From: Rossellomorea sp. AcN35-11
GTDB taxonomy: Bacteria > Bacillota > Bacilli > Bacillales > Bacillaceae_B
Direction: 5' to 3'
Length of the DNA: 64,000 bases
Assembly (NCBI GenBank): GCA_030388825.1
Contig: CP128836.1
Span: forward strand, 558,001-622,000
Below are positions 51,352 through 61,937 of the stretch, in pieces. Under the pieces are notes generated by a model. The model did no database searches. It was given only the letters and a program-made list of their open reading frames with translations, and was not told the origin of the DNA. Each line of letters opens with the position of its first letter. Within the stretch, counting starts at the first letter, position 1. The position numbers were made by a program, and so were the translations under genes.

Positions 51352-51709
51352 TTTTTCGGTTAGAAATTACCTATAGGTGGTTTCTAACTATACATATATT
51401 TTTCAGAACCTTCCGATAAAAGGTTTGGTTTTTATATATCGACTACTCAGCACGCTTTCCTCCATAAAACCCGCTCCACTCCTCCAAAGTAACAGGTAAT
51501 CCACTAAACACATAATACTGTAGTGAACCTCAAAATACAAATATTGACAAACTTCAATACATATTGGTTTCTCCAGGCTCCATACAGTCAGAAAGCCTCA
51601 GTTCTATTTTCACCCTGCTCTTGCCACCACACCCCCTTCATTGTTTATTCAAAAAAAGGAACACCACAGATAAAATTCTGCAGTGCCCCTCATAATATTA
51701 TTTCTTATA
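51352..51709. other. Region after the propeptide gene
   Basis: Contains an 8-bp hairpin GTTAGAAA/TTTCTAAC at 51358-51391, a small terminator-like hairpin AACCTT/AAGGTT with TTTTT at 51408-51435 (plus strand), one orphan CCCGCTCC arm at 51470, and the minus-strand terminator at 51653-51692. No gene is supported. Confidence 0.5.
51653..51692 (-). terminator. Terminator of the lipoprotein gene
   Basis: GGCAC-GCAGA/TCTG-GTGTTCC stem with seven T residues on the minus strand. Confidence 0.75.
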
Positions 51710-52168
51710 TTATCTTTGTTCATATTTGGAGATCTTATATCTGTCTACATTCCACACAAAAGTATAAATCGAATCCACACTCTCATTGATTTCTTCACCC
51801 TTAGTGATTACACCTCGAATTTCGGCTATAGCAAGAATCACTTTTTCTTCTTTTCTCTTTAAATCATATTCTTTTACAGCGATTGTATATTCTGTATCAT
51901 CTATGTTAGGTTCAGGATGTGTTTCTAAGAGCTGTTTATTTTCTCTGTGAAATTCTGACCCCTCAGCAGCCAACTCTAACACTTTATTAAAATCTTGAAT
52001 TTGGCTAGCTACGTAATATTCCTGTACAACTGCAATAAGATCCAGCACTTCAGGCTCTGGTATCTTCTCTACCGCTTTTTCAGGCTCTTCTTCAACCGGC
52101 TTACTATCGGAACACCCTACCAAGCCCATAACCAATATCATCATTAGAAATCCAACAATACTTTTCAT
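51710..52168 (-). CDS. Lipoprotein of unknown function
   Basis: 152 residues; AAGGGGGCACC precedes the ATG. Lipobox VMGLVGC at residue 19, an acidic-Pro linker (EEEPEKAVEKIPEPE) and an NTF2-like or DUF-type C-terminal domain with alternating helix and strands. Second gene after the BI-1-like membrane protein, 12 bp apart, so the two probably act together at the membrane. Confidence 0.7.
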   Translation of the reverse strand: MKSIVGFLMMILVMGLVGCSDSKPVEEEPEKAVEKIPEPEVLDLIAVVQEYYVASQIQDFNKVLELAAEGSEFHRENKQLLETHPEPNIDDTEYTIAVKEYDLKRKEEKVILAIAEIRGVITKGEEINESVDSIYTFVWNVDRYKISKYEQR

Positions 52169-52180
52169 GGTGCCCCCTTA

Positions 52181-52810
52181 TTAGTCCTTACTGATATTTA
52201 AGAATCTCAAGACATATAACAATAAGTTAACGAAATCTAAATATATAGAAACGACTAACATGGGTATGTCTTCTTTTGTAAATCCCTCATGTGTCAATCG
52301 GCTAAAATCATAAAATGTATACCCTACAAAAATAAGAATTCCGAATCCCGAGTATATATATTCCATCTGGTTACCGAACGGGAAAAACACGCTCGCGATT
52401 CCCAAACCAATTAACACTAGCAGTGAAACGAACAGGAACCCTCCTAAAAACCTAAAGTCTCTTTTACTTATCATCGTGTAAAAGGCAATCCCAGCAAAAG
52501 CAAACACCGTAACCCCTATTGCCTTTCCTACTAATTCAGCCCCTAATTCACTCACATACATAGCTATGGCCGGGTACAATGTAATACCTGACAAGAACAT
52601 GAACGTGTACATAATAGGATAACCAAGAGCTTTCTTTTTTCGCAAGAACATCATTGTGATTAGCAAGACCAATTCCAACACAATCAATGGTATGAAAAAG
52701 ACCGTAGGTATAAATTGACCTACATAGAACCCAACCAACGAGACTAACAAGGCACTTAAAAATACGCTAAACAATAGATTGTAAGGCTTTGCATAATGAG
52801 CACTTTCCAA
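52181..52810 (-). CDS. BI-1/YetJ-family membrane protein
   Basis: 209 residues from a TTG preceded by AAGGAGG. Seven hydrophobic helices; the last carries the family phrase YDFSRLTHEG and FVNLLLYVLRFL. BI-1 proteins are pH-sensitive calcium leak channels (YetJ in B. subtilis). First gene of a two-gene unit with the lipoprotein. Confidence 0.8.
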   Translation of the reverse strand: MESAHYAKPYNLLFSVFLSALLVSLVGFYVGQFIPTVFFIPLIVLELVLLITMMFLRKKKALGYPIMYTFMFLSGITLYPAIAMYVSELGAELVGKAIGVTVFAFAGIAFYTMISKRDFRFLGGFLFVSLLVLIGLGIASVFFPFGNQMEYIYSGFGILIFVGYTFYDFSRLTHEGFTKEDIPMLVVSIYLDFVNLLLYVLRFLNISKD

Positions 52811-52840
52811 ACGATTCACCCTCCTTAAAATGACAAAAAG

Positions 52841-52875
52841 CACTACGGAAATGATTTTCCCGCAGTGCTCCTGGT
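52841..52875 (-). terminator. Intrinsic terminator
   Basis: AGCACTGCGGGAAA/TTTCCGTAGTGCT stem with TTTTTG on the minus strand, just inside the upstream end of the BI-1 leader. Confidence 0.8.
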
Positions 52876-52988
52876 TAGATATATTTTATCATGAATGCAT
52901 AAGTGAACGGGAAGAATAATTCCTACACATCCATTTAAATTTGGGAAGCCTAAACCTCTGTCACATCTTCTTCACTTACAACTTGATT

Positions 52989-53123
52989 TCAAACCGGACA
53001 ATTGATAACCCCGCCATCTAAACCTATAGGCAGAAGAAGTGATTCATCATTATAGTGACTATTGTTATTCCATCTTTCCTCAACTGGACAACCAAGACAG
53101 TGATAACACTCATATCTATTCAC
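52989..53123 (-). CDS. 44-residue cysteine-rich peptide
   Basis: AAAGGGGGCGGTGGC precedes a GTG. The product begins MNRYECYHCLGCPVEERW and ends GVINCPV, so it has a CxxCxxC motif and one more cysteine at the end; a zinc site is possible. It may be a trimmed zinc-ribbon protein. It is 37 bp after the zinc-ribbon gene to its right. Confidence 0.55.
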   Translation of the reverse strand: MNRYECYHCLGCPVEERWNNNSHYNDESLLLPIGLDGGVINCPV

Positions 53124-53160
53124 GCCACCGCCCCCTTTGGCACCTAATTCCCATCATTCT

Positions 53161-53352
53161 TTAAACTAATGTTAACTTTCTCCCTTTAACTGATGGTTTC
53201 TCAGCACCTATTTCCAAAATAATAAACTTTCTTCCACATTGACAGTAGATCCCATCTCTGTAACTATTAATCTCTTTTAATTCAGGCCTATGAGTAACAC
53301 CGCAGCCACAAGTTAGTTTCAAATCTTTAATACCCTTATCTTTAGTTGTCAT
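53161..53352 (-). CDS. Small zinc-ribbon protein
   Basis: 63 residues from the ATG preceded by AAAGGGGATGAATAGG. LTCGCGVTHRP and IYCQCGRKF provide two CxC-type knuckles of a zinc ribbon. Basic C-terminus. Unknown partner; nucleic-acid binding is plausible. Confidence 0.7.
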   Translation of the reverse strand: MTTKDKGIKDLKLTCGCGVTHRPELKEINSYRDGIYCQCGRKFIILEIGAEKPSVKGRKLTLV

Positions 53353-53422
53353 CCTATTCATCCCCTTTTATGTTCATCAAACGTATTAATAGGAAAATCC
53401 TTTGATTATGTATCTTTTACTA

Positions 53423-53647
53423 TCAGACCGACACCCTCCGCCCCGCTCTAGCGAGACGCTCTAACTTCTTTACTTTACAGTAGTATTTAGTTACTAGGTA
53501 CGAACCACATGCGAACCTATTTCCTGTCTTTGGCATAGGTCTAATATCCATTGATAGTTCCCATCCATCATTAATTTTATCTTCGATTGCTTCCCTTAGT
53601 TCATCTTTACTACTGCGACTAACCGTAATTTCAAAATACTTCTCCAA
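53423..53647 (-). CDS. Unknown 74-residue protein
   Basis: AAGGGGATGTTATTTTGG lies upstream of the ATG. Alternating strand/helix composition (YFEITVSRSSKDELREAIED, then GSYLVTKYYCKVKKLERL), resembling DUF4177-type small proteins, and a basic end. Single gene from a shared-class promoter. Confidence 0.6.
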   Translation of the reverse strand: MEKYFEITVSRSSKDELREAIEDKINDGWELSMDIRPMPKTGNRFACGSYLVTKYYCKVKKLERLARAGRRVSV

Positions 53648-53682
53648 AATAACATCCCCTTAAAGTGTTAATGTCTTTTTAA

Positions 53683-53721
53683 ATTTTACCAACCACTAAC
53701 AACAATGGCGAATTCAGGCGA
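53683..53721 (-). promoter_or_regulatory. Shared-class promoter
   Basis: Leftward TCGCC-N5-TCGCC-N18-TAAAAT, downstream of a hairpin-plus-T tract (GAATTCC/GGAATTT). Confidence 0.8.
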
Positions 53722-53791
53722 AAATAAAACACCCCAAATTCCTTTAAGGAATTCGGTTTAAGGAGAAAAACTTAAATTACACCATAATTAA

Positions 53792-53826
53792 CAGCAAAAA
53801 ACCCAGACCTAATGGATCTGGGTTTT
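53792..53826. terminator. Bidirectional terminator
   Basis: AAAAACCCAGA/TCTGGGTTTT stem with T-tracts on both strands. Confidence 0.8.
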
Positions 53827-53885
53827 AAGTCTATATTACCTTCTTGTAACGTTAAAGCCTTCGTTTTTGAATACCGTTCACTCTA

Positions 53886-54146
53886 TCATTCTTTCGCAAT
53901 AACAGGCGACTCTTGTTTTTCCCAATCCGTTGGTCCTTGGTTGGGCTCGATAAACTTCTGCCAATAATCACCTGTTTCCCTATCAAATATGATTACATTT
54001 TTTTCATTTGCTGAAATAAACTCATATCTATATTGCTCTTCCGATGCTGGAATTCCCTTATTTTCGCCTTCTAATGATTGAGAAATAAACAAAGAACCCA
54101 AAAGAATACATAAACCTAAAAAGGCGATAGATATAGTTTTACTCAT
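53886..54146 (-). CDS. Small membrane-anchored protein
   Basis: 86 residues from the ATG preceded by AGAGGAGGGACAGT. N-terminal membrane anchor (ISIAFLGLCILLGSLFI), then a polar 60-residue domain (YRYEFISANEKNVIIFDRET, GDYWQKFI). Outside or inside orientation not known; function unknown. Confidence 0.65.
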   Translation of the reverse strand: MSKTISIAFLGLCILLGSLFISQSLEGENKGIPASEEQYRYEFISANEKNVIIFDRETGDYWQKFIEPNQGPTDWEKQESPVIAKE

Positions 54147-54365
54147 ACTGTCCCTCCTCTTTTTTAGCCGTACATTAATTATTATCATCCGATGGATAAT
54201 TGAGGTGCTAATTGAAGTACTAATCCAACCTGAAATCGAACGAAAACATTGTTATAACAACAAATAGATCAGGTCCAATCACGAGAATAAACCTGCTATT
54301 TCCGATGTTAATTGTAAGTTCCTCGCCAAAAACGGAACCCTTTTGGAATGCTTAATCTTTATCTA

Positions 54366-55700
54366 TTAAAATATCCCTTTTACCGCATCTACTACAGAGG
54401 TGAAAATTTCAGCAAAAAAGTCACCGATACCTGAAAAGAAAAGCACGAACCAGTTAGATTTTTCTACTGATGTAGTCGTAACCAAGTCAACAGATTCTAC
54501 TTTCTTATCTTTCCCATCTTCAATATATCCAAGATCCATTTCACCTTTATAGATAAGATTCAGCGCACCAACCTTCTGACCTTTTTTTACTTTAGCAGTT
54601 AATTCTCCATCTTCCGTCAAAGACCCCTTATCTAAGTTATATTTCACACTATATAATTCTTCTTCATTGGTTTTTATAACCGTGGTGATCGCCTTATCAG
54701 TTGCAATCTCTACAGTTTCTTCTTTACCTTTGATTACCGGTAACTCTGACATCCCTTTAACCTGGAAAGAAGCAGGATATAATTCTTTTTCCTCAAATTG
54801 GCCGAATCCATAATCCATTAACTTTTGCGTTTCTTCAAACCGAGATTTATATGATTCTGTTTTCATCACAACACTAATTAAACGCATACCATCCCTTACT
54901 GCAGTTCCAGTAAAAGAATACCCTGCTAAGTCTGTTGAACCTGTTTTAAGACCATCCATACCTTCATATCCATAGACTAGATCTGGCAACATCCAATTCC
55001 AGTTTGACATATTAATTGCATCGTCAGTTCCCTCACGGAAAATCTTCTTCGGAATACTCGCCGTTTCTAATACTTCCGGATAATCCTTAACTAAGTAATA
55101 CGCTAACTTTGCAGTACCACGAGCTGTTAGGAGGTTCTCTTCGTTTTCTCCACCGGTGTGGTGCATACCTTGCAAATCACTATTATTTAGACCAGTCGTA
55201 TTCAGGAACTGGTGCTCCCCTAGATTCATCTCTTCCGCTTTATCATTCATCATTTTAACGAAATTTTTTTCAGAACCACCAACCAACTCAGCTAAAGCGA
55301 TAGTCGCCCCATTAGCTGAATAAATAGCCATCGCCTCATAAAGTTCCTTTACCTTGTACATACCATCAGATCGGAGAGGCACATTTGATAGACTGCGATT
55401 TTGAGAAATTTTATAGGCGTATTCACTGATGGCTGTATCTTGATCCCACGAAATGGTCCCGTTCTCAATTGCCTCTAATACTAAGTATTCTGTCATCATT
55501 TTTGTCATACTAGCTGGTGCTAACGTTAGGTCAGCCTGTTTTTCATATAGAATCTTTCCTGTTTTTGCATCCACTAGAATAGCGGATTCTGCTTCTAACC
55601 CCAGTTCTCCTGCAGCACTTGCTGTATTTAATCCCGAGAACAGCACAAACATTGCCATAAATACTACTATCGTACTTTTTAGAGTGTCTTTGACTATCAT
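54366..55700 (-). CDS. dacA: D-alanyl-D-alanine carboxypeptidase (DacA/PBP5 type)
   Basis: 444 residues from the ATG preceded by AGGAGGATTGAAGGA. Signal peptide (cut after ASA), then the serine peptidase domain with SxxK in PASMTK, SxN in YSAN and KTG in LKTGSTDL, a beta-sandwich C-terminal domain, and a final amphipathic helix (FFAEIFTSVVDAVKGIF) that anchors it to the membrane. It trims pentapeptide stems. Own promoter of the shared class. Confidence 0.9.
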   Translation of the reverse strand: MIVKDTLKSTIVVFMAMFVLFSGLNTASAAGELGLEAESAILVDAKTGKILYEKQADLTLAPASMTKMMTEYLVLEAIENGTISWDQDTAISEYAYKISQNRSLSNVPLRSDGMYKVKELYEAMAIYSANGATIALAELVGGSEKNFVKMMNDKAEEMNLGEHQFLNTTGLNNSDLQGMHHTGGENEENLLTARGTAKLAYYLVKDYPEVLETASIPKKIFREGTDDAINMSNWNWMLPDLVYGYEGMDGLKTGSTDLAGYSFTGTAVRDGMRLISVVMKTESYKSRFEETQKLMDYGFGQFEEKELYPASFQVKGMSELPVIKGKEETVEIATDKAITTVIKTNEEELYSVKYNLDKGSLTEDGELTAKVKKGQKVGALNLIYKGEMDLGYIEDGKDKKVESVDLVTTTSVEKSNWFVLFFSGIGDFFAEIFTSVVDAVKGIF

Positions 55701-55818
55701 TCCTTCAATCCTCCTGAGCATTATATCTTTAGATAATCAGTTTCCTTCGTGAGCCTGGACAATTTATTGATTGTTATGGTTGATATTTCCCCAACTCACT
55801 AAAGTTGCAACTTCAAAC

Positions 55819-55857
55819 ATATTAACACCATTATTAAACAATGGATAAGGAAGGCGA
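55819..55857 (-). promoter_or_regulatory. Shared-class promoter of dacA
   Basis: Leftward TCGCC-N5-TATCC-N18-TAATAT; 119 bp from the start, so the leader is longer than usual. Confidence 0.7.
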
Positions 55858-55865
55858 AATTTGAA

Positions 55866-56369
55866 TTATGAATACCCTTCAACCCCAGAAACTACTATCC
55901 CCTTAGCTTCCTCTTCCGAAATCACACCAATCATGAGAAAAGACATATCCTTAAATCTTTGAACAACCTCTTCACTAACCTCTTTATTCGTTATAAGGAA
56001 TGCTCTAGTATATTGGTATTCCTCTTTAGAAAGATGATCTTTTAGTTTGGCTATGTACTCTTTGTAATCAGTTTGAATTTTACCTTCTTCTAAATCCTTT
56101 TGAATATTAACAGTTGTAGGAATCAAGTAGAGTTCAAATATTGTAGAAACAGTTAGTAACTTCTCATATAGATCAGATACTTGGCCGGACGTTTGAAAGG
56201 AGTCTAATCTCATTTCAAAAACATCCTTCTCATTGAAATCTACATCTACCAGCGGGGCAATACCCTCCTCTTTAAAAAACCGTAACTTTGTGGTCTCTTC
56301 ATCAACTTCCTCATCCAACAAAAAAAATTCTTTTAATCTTTCTACCAGACTCTTAATTTTGCTTTTCAT
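55866..56369 (-). CDS. Unknown protein, third gene of an operon
   Basis: 167 residues; TAGGGGGATTTGGA precedes the ATG. Acidic, alpha/beta; the last 60 residues (FLITNKEVSEEVVQRFKDM) look like a small Rossmann-like half. No family known. Eleven bases after the 93-residue gene. Confidence 0.6.
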   Translation of the reverse strand: MKSKIKSLVERLKEFFLLDEEVDEETTKLRFFKEEGIAPLVDVDFNEKDVFEMRLDSFQTSGQVSDLYEKLLTVSTIFELYLIPTTVNIQKDLEEGKIQTDYKEYIAKLKDHLSKEEYQYTRAFLITNKEVSEEVVQRFKDMSFLMIGVISEEEAKGIVVSGVEGYS

Positions 56370-56380
56370 TCCAAATCCCC

Positions 56381-56662
56381 CTATACATCTAGAAATTCGG
56401 TCTTGTGTGAATCCTCTAGGATCCTTGCCGTTTGTATAACCTCTTCCAAAATACCCTTCTCCTTGATTAACCGAATGTTCTTTTTTAACCTATCCTGGAG
56501 CTTACCATCCTCAGAATTAATTCTCGAAATCTCTCTACTACTACCTTCAATAAAACAACTAATCCGGATATCCTCATCTAAAGAATGATGTTCTCTCAAC
56601 CATTGACAACTTTCTAAATCTCCATAAATTTCAACAGCCATTCTGATAATTTCTTTACTCAC
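56381..56662 (-). CDS. Small helical protein of unknown function
   Basis: 93 residues from a GTG preceded by GAGGGGG. All-helical, charged. Middle gene of a three-gene unit. Confidence 0.55.
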   Translation of the reverse strand: MSKEIIRMAVEIYGDLESCQWLREHHSLDEDIRISCFIEGSSREISRINSEDGKLQDRLKKNIRLIKEKGILEEVIQTARILEDSHKTEFLDV

Positions 56663-56679
56663 AGTTCAACACCCCCTCT

Positions 56680-57111
56680 TCACTCAAGCGAACGAGCAAA
56701 TAACATTAAGTAATCGCAATCTACACATTTATTAGCACGCACTAGTTTATCTTCATGACGAGGCTCTGCCAATCCAACAGATACGTCCGCCCTGAAAAGC
56801 ACTTTTACATCATTTGAACCAGTTAGATAGCCGTCTGATATACGCGAGCCACTACAAATCGGGCACTTAATATCTGAACTTTCGCTTAATGTCGCTTTAA
56901 ATTCAAGAATATCTACTTTCTCTTTTTCACCATCTATATCCAATAACATTTCGTCACCACGAATATTGTCACCAAAAAATGTAATGAGAAATCCGTCTCT
57001 ATTGTCTTTCAACAGTATTCTTTTCCCCGCCCGTATCTTGTTGATGTATAACCTTAAAGCACTTCTTTTTTCTTCTGCTAGGTTTTTCTTTGGTGTTATT
57101 CGTTTTAACAT
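56680..57111 (-). CDS. Unknown protein with two CxxC pairs
   Basis: 143 residues; GGGGAGTAGCTATA precedes the ATG. CPICSG near residue 95 and CVDCDY near 135 form a zinc-ribbon, after a beta-rich N-terminal half (FLITFFGDNIRGDEMLLDI). Nucleic acid or protein binding is possible. First gene of the unit, driven by a near-perfect shared-class promoter, immediately downstream of polC in gene order. Confidence 0.65.
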   Translation of the reverse strand: MLKRITPKKNLAEEKRSALRLYINKIRAGKRILLKDNRDGFLITFFGDNIRGDEMLLDIDGEKEKVDILEFKATLSESSDIKCPICSGSRISDGYLTGSNDVKVLFRADVSVGLAEPRHEDKLVRANKCVDCDYLMLFARSLE

Positions 57112-57151
57112 TATAGCTACTCCCCAATATCGATTGTACGTTGTGAATTTT

Positions 57152-57190
57152 ATATTAAGGCATTATCCATAGAGTGGCGATTACAAGCGA
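57152..57190 (-). promoter_or_regulatory. Shared-class promoter
   Basis: Leftward TCGCT-N5-TCGCC-N18-TAATAT, abutting the polC terminator. Confidence 0.8.
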
Positions 57191-57202
57191 TATTTCCAAA
57201 CA

Positions 57203-57245
57203 AAAAACCCGCTCCTCGGTTTAGGTTTAACCAAAGAACGGGCTT
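57203..57245 (-). terminator. Terminator of polC
   Basis: AAGCCCG-TCTTTGG/CCGAGGAGCGGGTT-type stem with six T residues on the minus strand; one more GGAGCGG arm. Confidence 0.75.
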
Positions 57246-57304
57246 TCCTTAATTATTCTTCTTGGTAAGTTCTCTTACTTAGAACCGAGTTGTCTTGATT
57301 AGTC

Positions 57305-60300
57305 CTAAAACAACGAAAGTTGATTTTCTTCCGGCAACCCTTCAAGACAGCCTTGTTGATCCAAGAACTCAATCACCGTTTTAGAAATCTTACTTCTCTT
57401 ACGGAGGTCCTCCTTAGACAAAAATTCACCTTCTTCTCTTGCCTTTTCAATCCCTTTCGCAGCATTCGTACCTAATCCAGGAATTGAATTAAACGGAGCT
57501 ATTAACGTATCACCATCAACGATGAATTCAGACGCGCTAGAGCGGTACAGATCTACTTTTTGGAACTTATATCCACGCTCAATCATCTCTAACGCTAACT
57601 CAAGTACTGTCAGCAAACTCTTTTCCTTAGGAGAAGCTTCTCTTCCCTTCTCGTTAATTTCTTCTATACGAGCACGCACCGAAGAAGAACCTTTAACCAT
57701 GGCCCCAATATCAAAATCTTCAGCCCTTACCGTGAAATAAGCGGCATAAAAGAAGATGGGATGATGGACTTTGAAGTACGCAATCCGGACAGCCATAAGG
57801 ACATATGCAGCCGCATGCGCCTTAGGGAACATATAACGAATCTTTGAACAAGAATCTATGTACCAATCAGGCACCCCATAATCCTTCATGGTTTGCACCC
57901 ATTCATCCTGCAATCCTTTCCCTTTACGCACAAATTCCATAATCTTAAAGGCTAAGGAAGGATCTAATCCTTTATGCATTAAATACACCATAATGTCATC
58001 TCGACAGCCAATAACATCGCTTAACTCACAAATCTTATTGTTTATAAGCTCCTGAGCATTCCCTAACCAAACGTCTGTCCCATGTGAAAGACCAGAGATT
58101 TGAACAAGCTCAGAAAAAGTATTTGGTTTTGTATCTTCTAACATTTGTCTTACAAAACGTGTTCCAAACTCAGGAATACCCAATGTTCCTGTTTTACACA
58201 TGATTTGCTCTTCAGTAACACCAAGCGGTTGTGGTCCACTGAAAATTTTCATTACTTCTTCATCATCCGTTGGTATGTCTTTAGGATCCATTCCTGATAA
58301 GTCCTGCAACATACGAATAACAGTTGGATCATCGTGTCCTAGTATATCCAATTTGAGGACATTATCATGGATAGAATGGAAATCAAAATGAGTTGTTTTC
58401 CACTCTGAGCCTTGGTCATCCGCAGGGAATTGAATAGGAGTAAAATCATAAACATCCATATAATCCGGTATAACAATAATACCACCCGGGTGTTGTCCTG
58501 TTGTACGCTTCACACCCGTACAACCCTCAACCAATCGGTCTACTTCTGCTCCGCGATAACGAAGGCCGAGATCACCCTCGTACCCTTTTACGTACCCATA
58601 AGCAGTCTTTTGAGCTACAGTACCAATCGTACCTGCTCGATACACGTTATCTTCTCCAAACAATTCCTTGGTATAGTTATGAGCTACTGGCTGATATTCA
58701 CCAGAAAAATTGAGATCGATATCCGGCACCTTATCACCTTTAAATCCTAGAAAGGTTTCAAATGGAATATCCTGCCCATCTTTCATGTAAGCTACTCCAC
58801 ATTGAGGACAGTTCTTGTCAGGTAAGTCATACCCAGAACCAACCGAGCCATCATCGAAGAATTGGGAATGATTACACTCCGGGCATACATAGTGAGGAGG
58901 AAGCGGGTTAACTTCCGTGATCTCTGTCATAGTTGCTACAAAGGAAGACCCTACAGAGCCTCGAGAACCAACGAGATATCCATCAACCAATGATTTCTTA
59001 ACCAATTTGGCGGAGATTAAATATATGACAGAAAATCCGTGACCGATAATACTCTTTAACTCTTTTTCAATCCTCTTCTCAACAATCTCCGGCAGCTTTT
59101 CCCCATAGATACTACGAGCTTTTTCATAACTCATTTCTCTTATTTCTTCGTCTGCTCCTTCGATTTTAGGTGTAAATAACTTATCTTTAACTACTTCCAC
59201 TTCCTCAATGGAGTCAGCGACTTTTTGGGTATTCTGTACAACAATTTCTTTCGCCTTTTCTTCACCTAGAAAAGAGAAACATTCTAGCATTTCGTCAGTT
59301 GTTCTAAAATGAACGTCAGGTTGAGATTGTCGGTTAAGTGGATTTCCACCCTGAGATTTAATCATAATCTTTCGATAGATCTTATCATTTGGATTCATAT
59401 AATGAACATTTCCTGTTGCGACTACCGGCTTTTCTAACTTCACTCCTAAATCTACAATTTTCGAAAGTATTTCCTTCAATTTTTCCTCATTATCAACGAA
59501 TTCCTTTTCTACAAGATGATAGTAATTTGAAGGAGGTTGAACTTCTAAGTAATCATAGAATCCAGCAATCTCTTCTACCTCTTCGGGAGATTTCTGAAGC
59601 ATCGCTTCAAACACCTCTCCTTTATCACATCCAGAACCCACAATTATTCCATCCCTATGTTTTCTCAACAGGGATCTTGGGACCCTTGGCACACGATAGA
59701 AGTATTTAGTATGGGCTTCAGATATCAACTTAAACAAGTTCTTCAGTCCATCATTATTTTTAGCTAACAAGATACAATGAGAAGGACGGGACCGCTTCCA
59801 GGTATCCTCTTTTCCTATATGCCCATTCAATTGATCGTGGAATTCGATTCCCTTTTCAAACACGTCTTTCATCATTTTCCAAAGAAGATAACCAGTTGCT
59901 TCCGCATCATATATAGCGCGGTGATGTTGAGCAAGCTCAATGTTAAACTTTTTACAGAGTGTGTTTAATCGATGATTCCCAAACTGAGGATAGAGGAAAC
60001 GACTTAATTCTAAAGTATCAATTACAGGATTTTCAGCGACTTCCAAACCATACTGTTGAAGACCTACATTCAAGAACCCCATGTCAAAGCTCGCATTGTG
60101 GGCTACAAGTATTTCATCCCCTATCCAATCCTTAAATTTACTTAACACATCTTCTATCTCTGGAGCATCCTGTACCATTTCATCTGTAATGCCTGTAAGC
60201 TCTATCGTAGTATCTGATAAAGGTTGATGAGGATTAGCGAAAGATTCAAATCGATCCACAATTTCTCCACCAACAATCTTTACGGCTGCCAACTCAATGA

Positions 60301-61594
60301 TTTTGTTATAAACAGCAGACAACCCCGTTGTTTCTACGTCAAATACAATGAATGCAGAATCATCTAATTTTCGTTTCTGTGGATTATAAGCAATTGGAAC
60401 GTCATCGTCTACCAGATTTGCTTCTATCCCGTACAAGACTTTAATTCCATTCTTCTTGCCTGCAACATATGCTTCCGGAAAGGCTTGAGCAACCGCATGA
60501 TCAGTAATAGCAACTGCTTTATGCCCCCAATCTGCAGCTTGTTTAACTAGAGAACCCACGGATAAGACGGCATCCATTTGACTCATTCTAGAATGAGCAT
60601 GAAGTTCAACGCGCTTGTCTTCTTCATTGGCGCTATCCACTCTTCCCTGAACTTTAATTTCATTTACATCTTGACCATTAATCACAAGATCACGCATGAA
60701 TGTGTCATCTTGCACTCCACCCCGAACCTTGACCCATAATCCCTTTTTAATGCGTTCAAGGACAGGAACATCTTCTTTTCCCCTTGAAAAGATTTTCACC
60801 ACGATAGAATCAGTATAATCTGTCACCTTAAAGGTCAATAACGTGCGGCCACTGCGCAATTCTCGAAGCTCTGAATCAAATATATATCCTTGAATCGTGA
60901 CTCTTCGTTCCTCTTCTTGTATTGTTTCAATACTGATTGGTTCATCTTTTATTTGATAACCAAACGTTACAGGCTGAACAACGTTACTCACTTCATCTTT
61001 TTCTTGATTTTTAATCACTTCCATCATTTTTGCTTGCTCTTCTTGTTGCCTTTCCTCAACAAACTGCTCATATGCCTTCTGAGATTGATTCACTTTGATA
61101 TCAATAACGTATTCTGGATGACCAAACTTTTTATACTCTGAAATGATATCTTTAGTCAAATTCCTCTTGAGGAGTTCGCTCTCCGCTTCATTCCTTGCAG
61201 ACAAGATTAACCTTCTTCCATCCAACTTAGGAGCCTGGCTTTTCAATAAATCATATAGCCCTGGTGATACCTGGCCCATTCGATCTAGAACAAATGGCCA
61301 ATACTCCTGCACATCCATTTCACTTGTTTCTTCTATCCTTGTATTTATAACAAACGAAACCTTAGCGATATGAGAAAATTCCCTCACTAATTTCATAGAA
61401 AAAAGACTAAATACTTCTGCCGGTATAACCCGCTCCAATACAAAATGAAAGTTCCAAGTCTTAGTAGACTTATTCACTCCTAACTTTTCAATTCGGCCTT
61501 CATTGAGATATTCCCTAATAATTTCTTCAGGGATATCAATTTGTTTGAGCAGAATTTGGAATCGCTCTTGTTTATAATGCACTTCTGAATTCAA
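57305..61594 (-). CDS. polC: DNA polymerase III alpha subunit, PolC type
   Basis: About 1429 residues from a TTG preceded by GGGAGGGG (an earlier GTG lies in the same frame). Domain order is that of Gram-positive PolC: N-terminal domain, OB fold (about 225-310), first part of PHP ([13 protein letters not shown], about 330), DEDD proofreading exonuclease ([12 protein letters not shown], about 415), second PHP part, zinc finger (CPEC and CPQCG), and a palm with [22 protein letters not shown] and KLDILGHDD. Everything looks intact and full length. But it is flanked by unknown genes, not by the dxr-rseP-proS or rimP-nusA genes that neighbour the chromosomal polC in Bacillus. So this is likely an extra copy for the element's own replication. 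Confidence 0.9.
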   Translation of the reverse strand: MNSEVHYKQERFQILLKQIDIPEEIIREYLNEGRIEKLGVNKSTKTWNFHFVLERVIPAEVFSLFSMKLVREFSHIAKVSFVINTRIEETSEMDVQEYWPFVLDRMGQVSPGLYDLLKSQAPKLDGRRLILSARNEAESELLKRNLTKDIISEYKKFGHPEYVIDIKVNQSQKAYEQFVEERQQEEQAKMMEVIKNQEKDEVSNVVQPVTFGYQIKDEPISIETIQEEERRVTIQGYIFDSELRELRSGRTLLTFKVTDYTDSIVVKIFSRGKEDVPVLERIKKGLWVKVRGGVQDDTFMRDLVINGQDVNEIKVQGRVDSANEEDKRVELHAHSRMSQMDAVLSVGSLVKQAADWGHKAVAITDHAVAQAFPEAYVAGKKNGIKVLYGIEANLVDDDVPIAYNPQKRKLDDSAFIVFDVETTGLSAVYNKIIELAAVKIVGGEIVDRFESFANPHQPLSDTTIELTGITDEMVQDAPEIEDVLSKFKDWIGDEILVAHNASFDMGFLNVGLQQYGLEVAENPVIDTLELSRFLYPQFGNHRLNTLCKKFNIELAQHHRAIYDAEATGYLLWKMMKDVFEKGIEFHDQLNGHIGKEDTWKRSRPSHCILLAKNNDGLKNLFKLISEAHTKYFYRVPRVPRSLLRKHRDGIIVGSGCDKGEVFEAMLQKSPEEVEEIAGFYDYLEVQPPSNYYHLVEKEFVDNEEKLKEILSKIVDLGVKLEKPVVATGNVHYMNPNDKIYRKIMIKSQGGNPLNRQSQPDVHFRTTDEMLECFSFLGEEKAKEIVVQNTQKVADSIEEVEVVKDKLFTPKIEGADEEIREMSYEKARSIYGEKLPEIVEKRIEKELKSIIGHGFSVIYLISAKLVKKSLVDGYLVGSRGSVGSSFVATMTEITEVNPLPPHYVCPECNHSQFFDDGSVGSGYDLPDKNCPQCGVAYMKDGQDIPFETFLGFKGDKVPDIDLNFSGEYQPVAHNYTKELFGEDNVYRAGTIGTVAQKTAYGYVKGYEGDLGLRYRGAEVDRLVEGCTGVKRTTGQHPGGIIVIPDYMDVYDFTPIQFPADDQGSEWKTTHFDFHSIHDNVLKLDILGHDDPTVIRMLQDLSGMDPKDIPTDDEEVMKIFSGPQPLGVTEEQIMCKTGTLGIPEFGTRFVRQMLEDTKPNTFSELVQISGLSHGTDVWLGNAQELINNKICELSDVIGCRDDIMVYLMHKGLDPSLAFKIMEFVRKGKGLQDEWVQTMKDYGVPDWYIDSCSKIRYMFPKAHAAAYVLMAVRIAYFKVHHPIFFYAAYFTVRAEDFDIGAMVKGSSSVRARIEEINEKGREASPKEKSLLTVLELALEMIERGYKFQKVDLYRSSASEFIVDGDTLIAPFNSIPGLGTNAAKGIEKAREEGEFLSKEDLRKRSKISKTVIEFLDQQGCLEGLPEENQLSLF

Positions 61595-61937
61595 GCTTTC
61601 TACCCCTCCCTTTCCCTTCACCTCATCCCTCTCCCATTTGAGAGGAAATCCGCATAATCGGAAATAGATTTACTCTATATTTCTGACAACCCATTCCTCA
61701 TTTAATATCTGCACTTTTTCACACCATAGTATAGATACTAACTAACTTTTAAATAACAGGACAGAAAAAGTGATAAGCTTATCCTCAGTGTATCTACATA
61801 TAACCATATTACAGGCCGGTGATTAAATATTCGAATTCCCAATGAGACAAATATGAATTCGGCAAAAGATTCCCCATCCTACCACTCTCAAATTAAAAAA
61901 CGCCACGGATTTCCGAAGCGCCTCTTTGAACAATTTA
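61595..61937. other. Region upstream of polC
   Basis: A weak TATACT box (minus strand, near 61725) may serve polC. No shared-class motif was found. The terminator at 61893-61931 belongs to the gene on the right. No further gene is supported. Confidence 0.45.
61893..61931 (-). terminator. Intrinsic terminator
   Basis: GGCGCTTCGGA/TCCGTGGCG stem with six T residues on the minus strand. Confidence 0.75.

Noticed and set aside
51523..51789. 88-codon plus-strand frame
   Set aside because: No ribosome site, overlaps a terminator and the end of the lipoprotein gene; composition is not protein-like.
57305..61594. Reading the polC region as the normal chromosomal replication locus
   Set aside because: None of the usual neighbours is present on either side, and the flanking genes have the element's promoter class.
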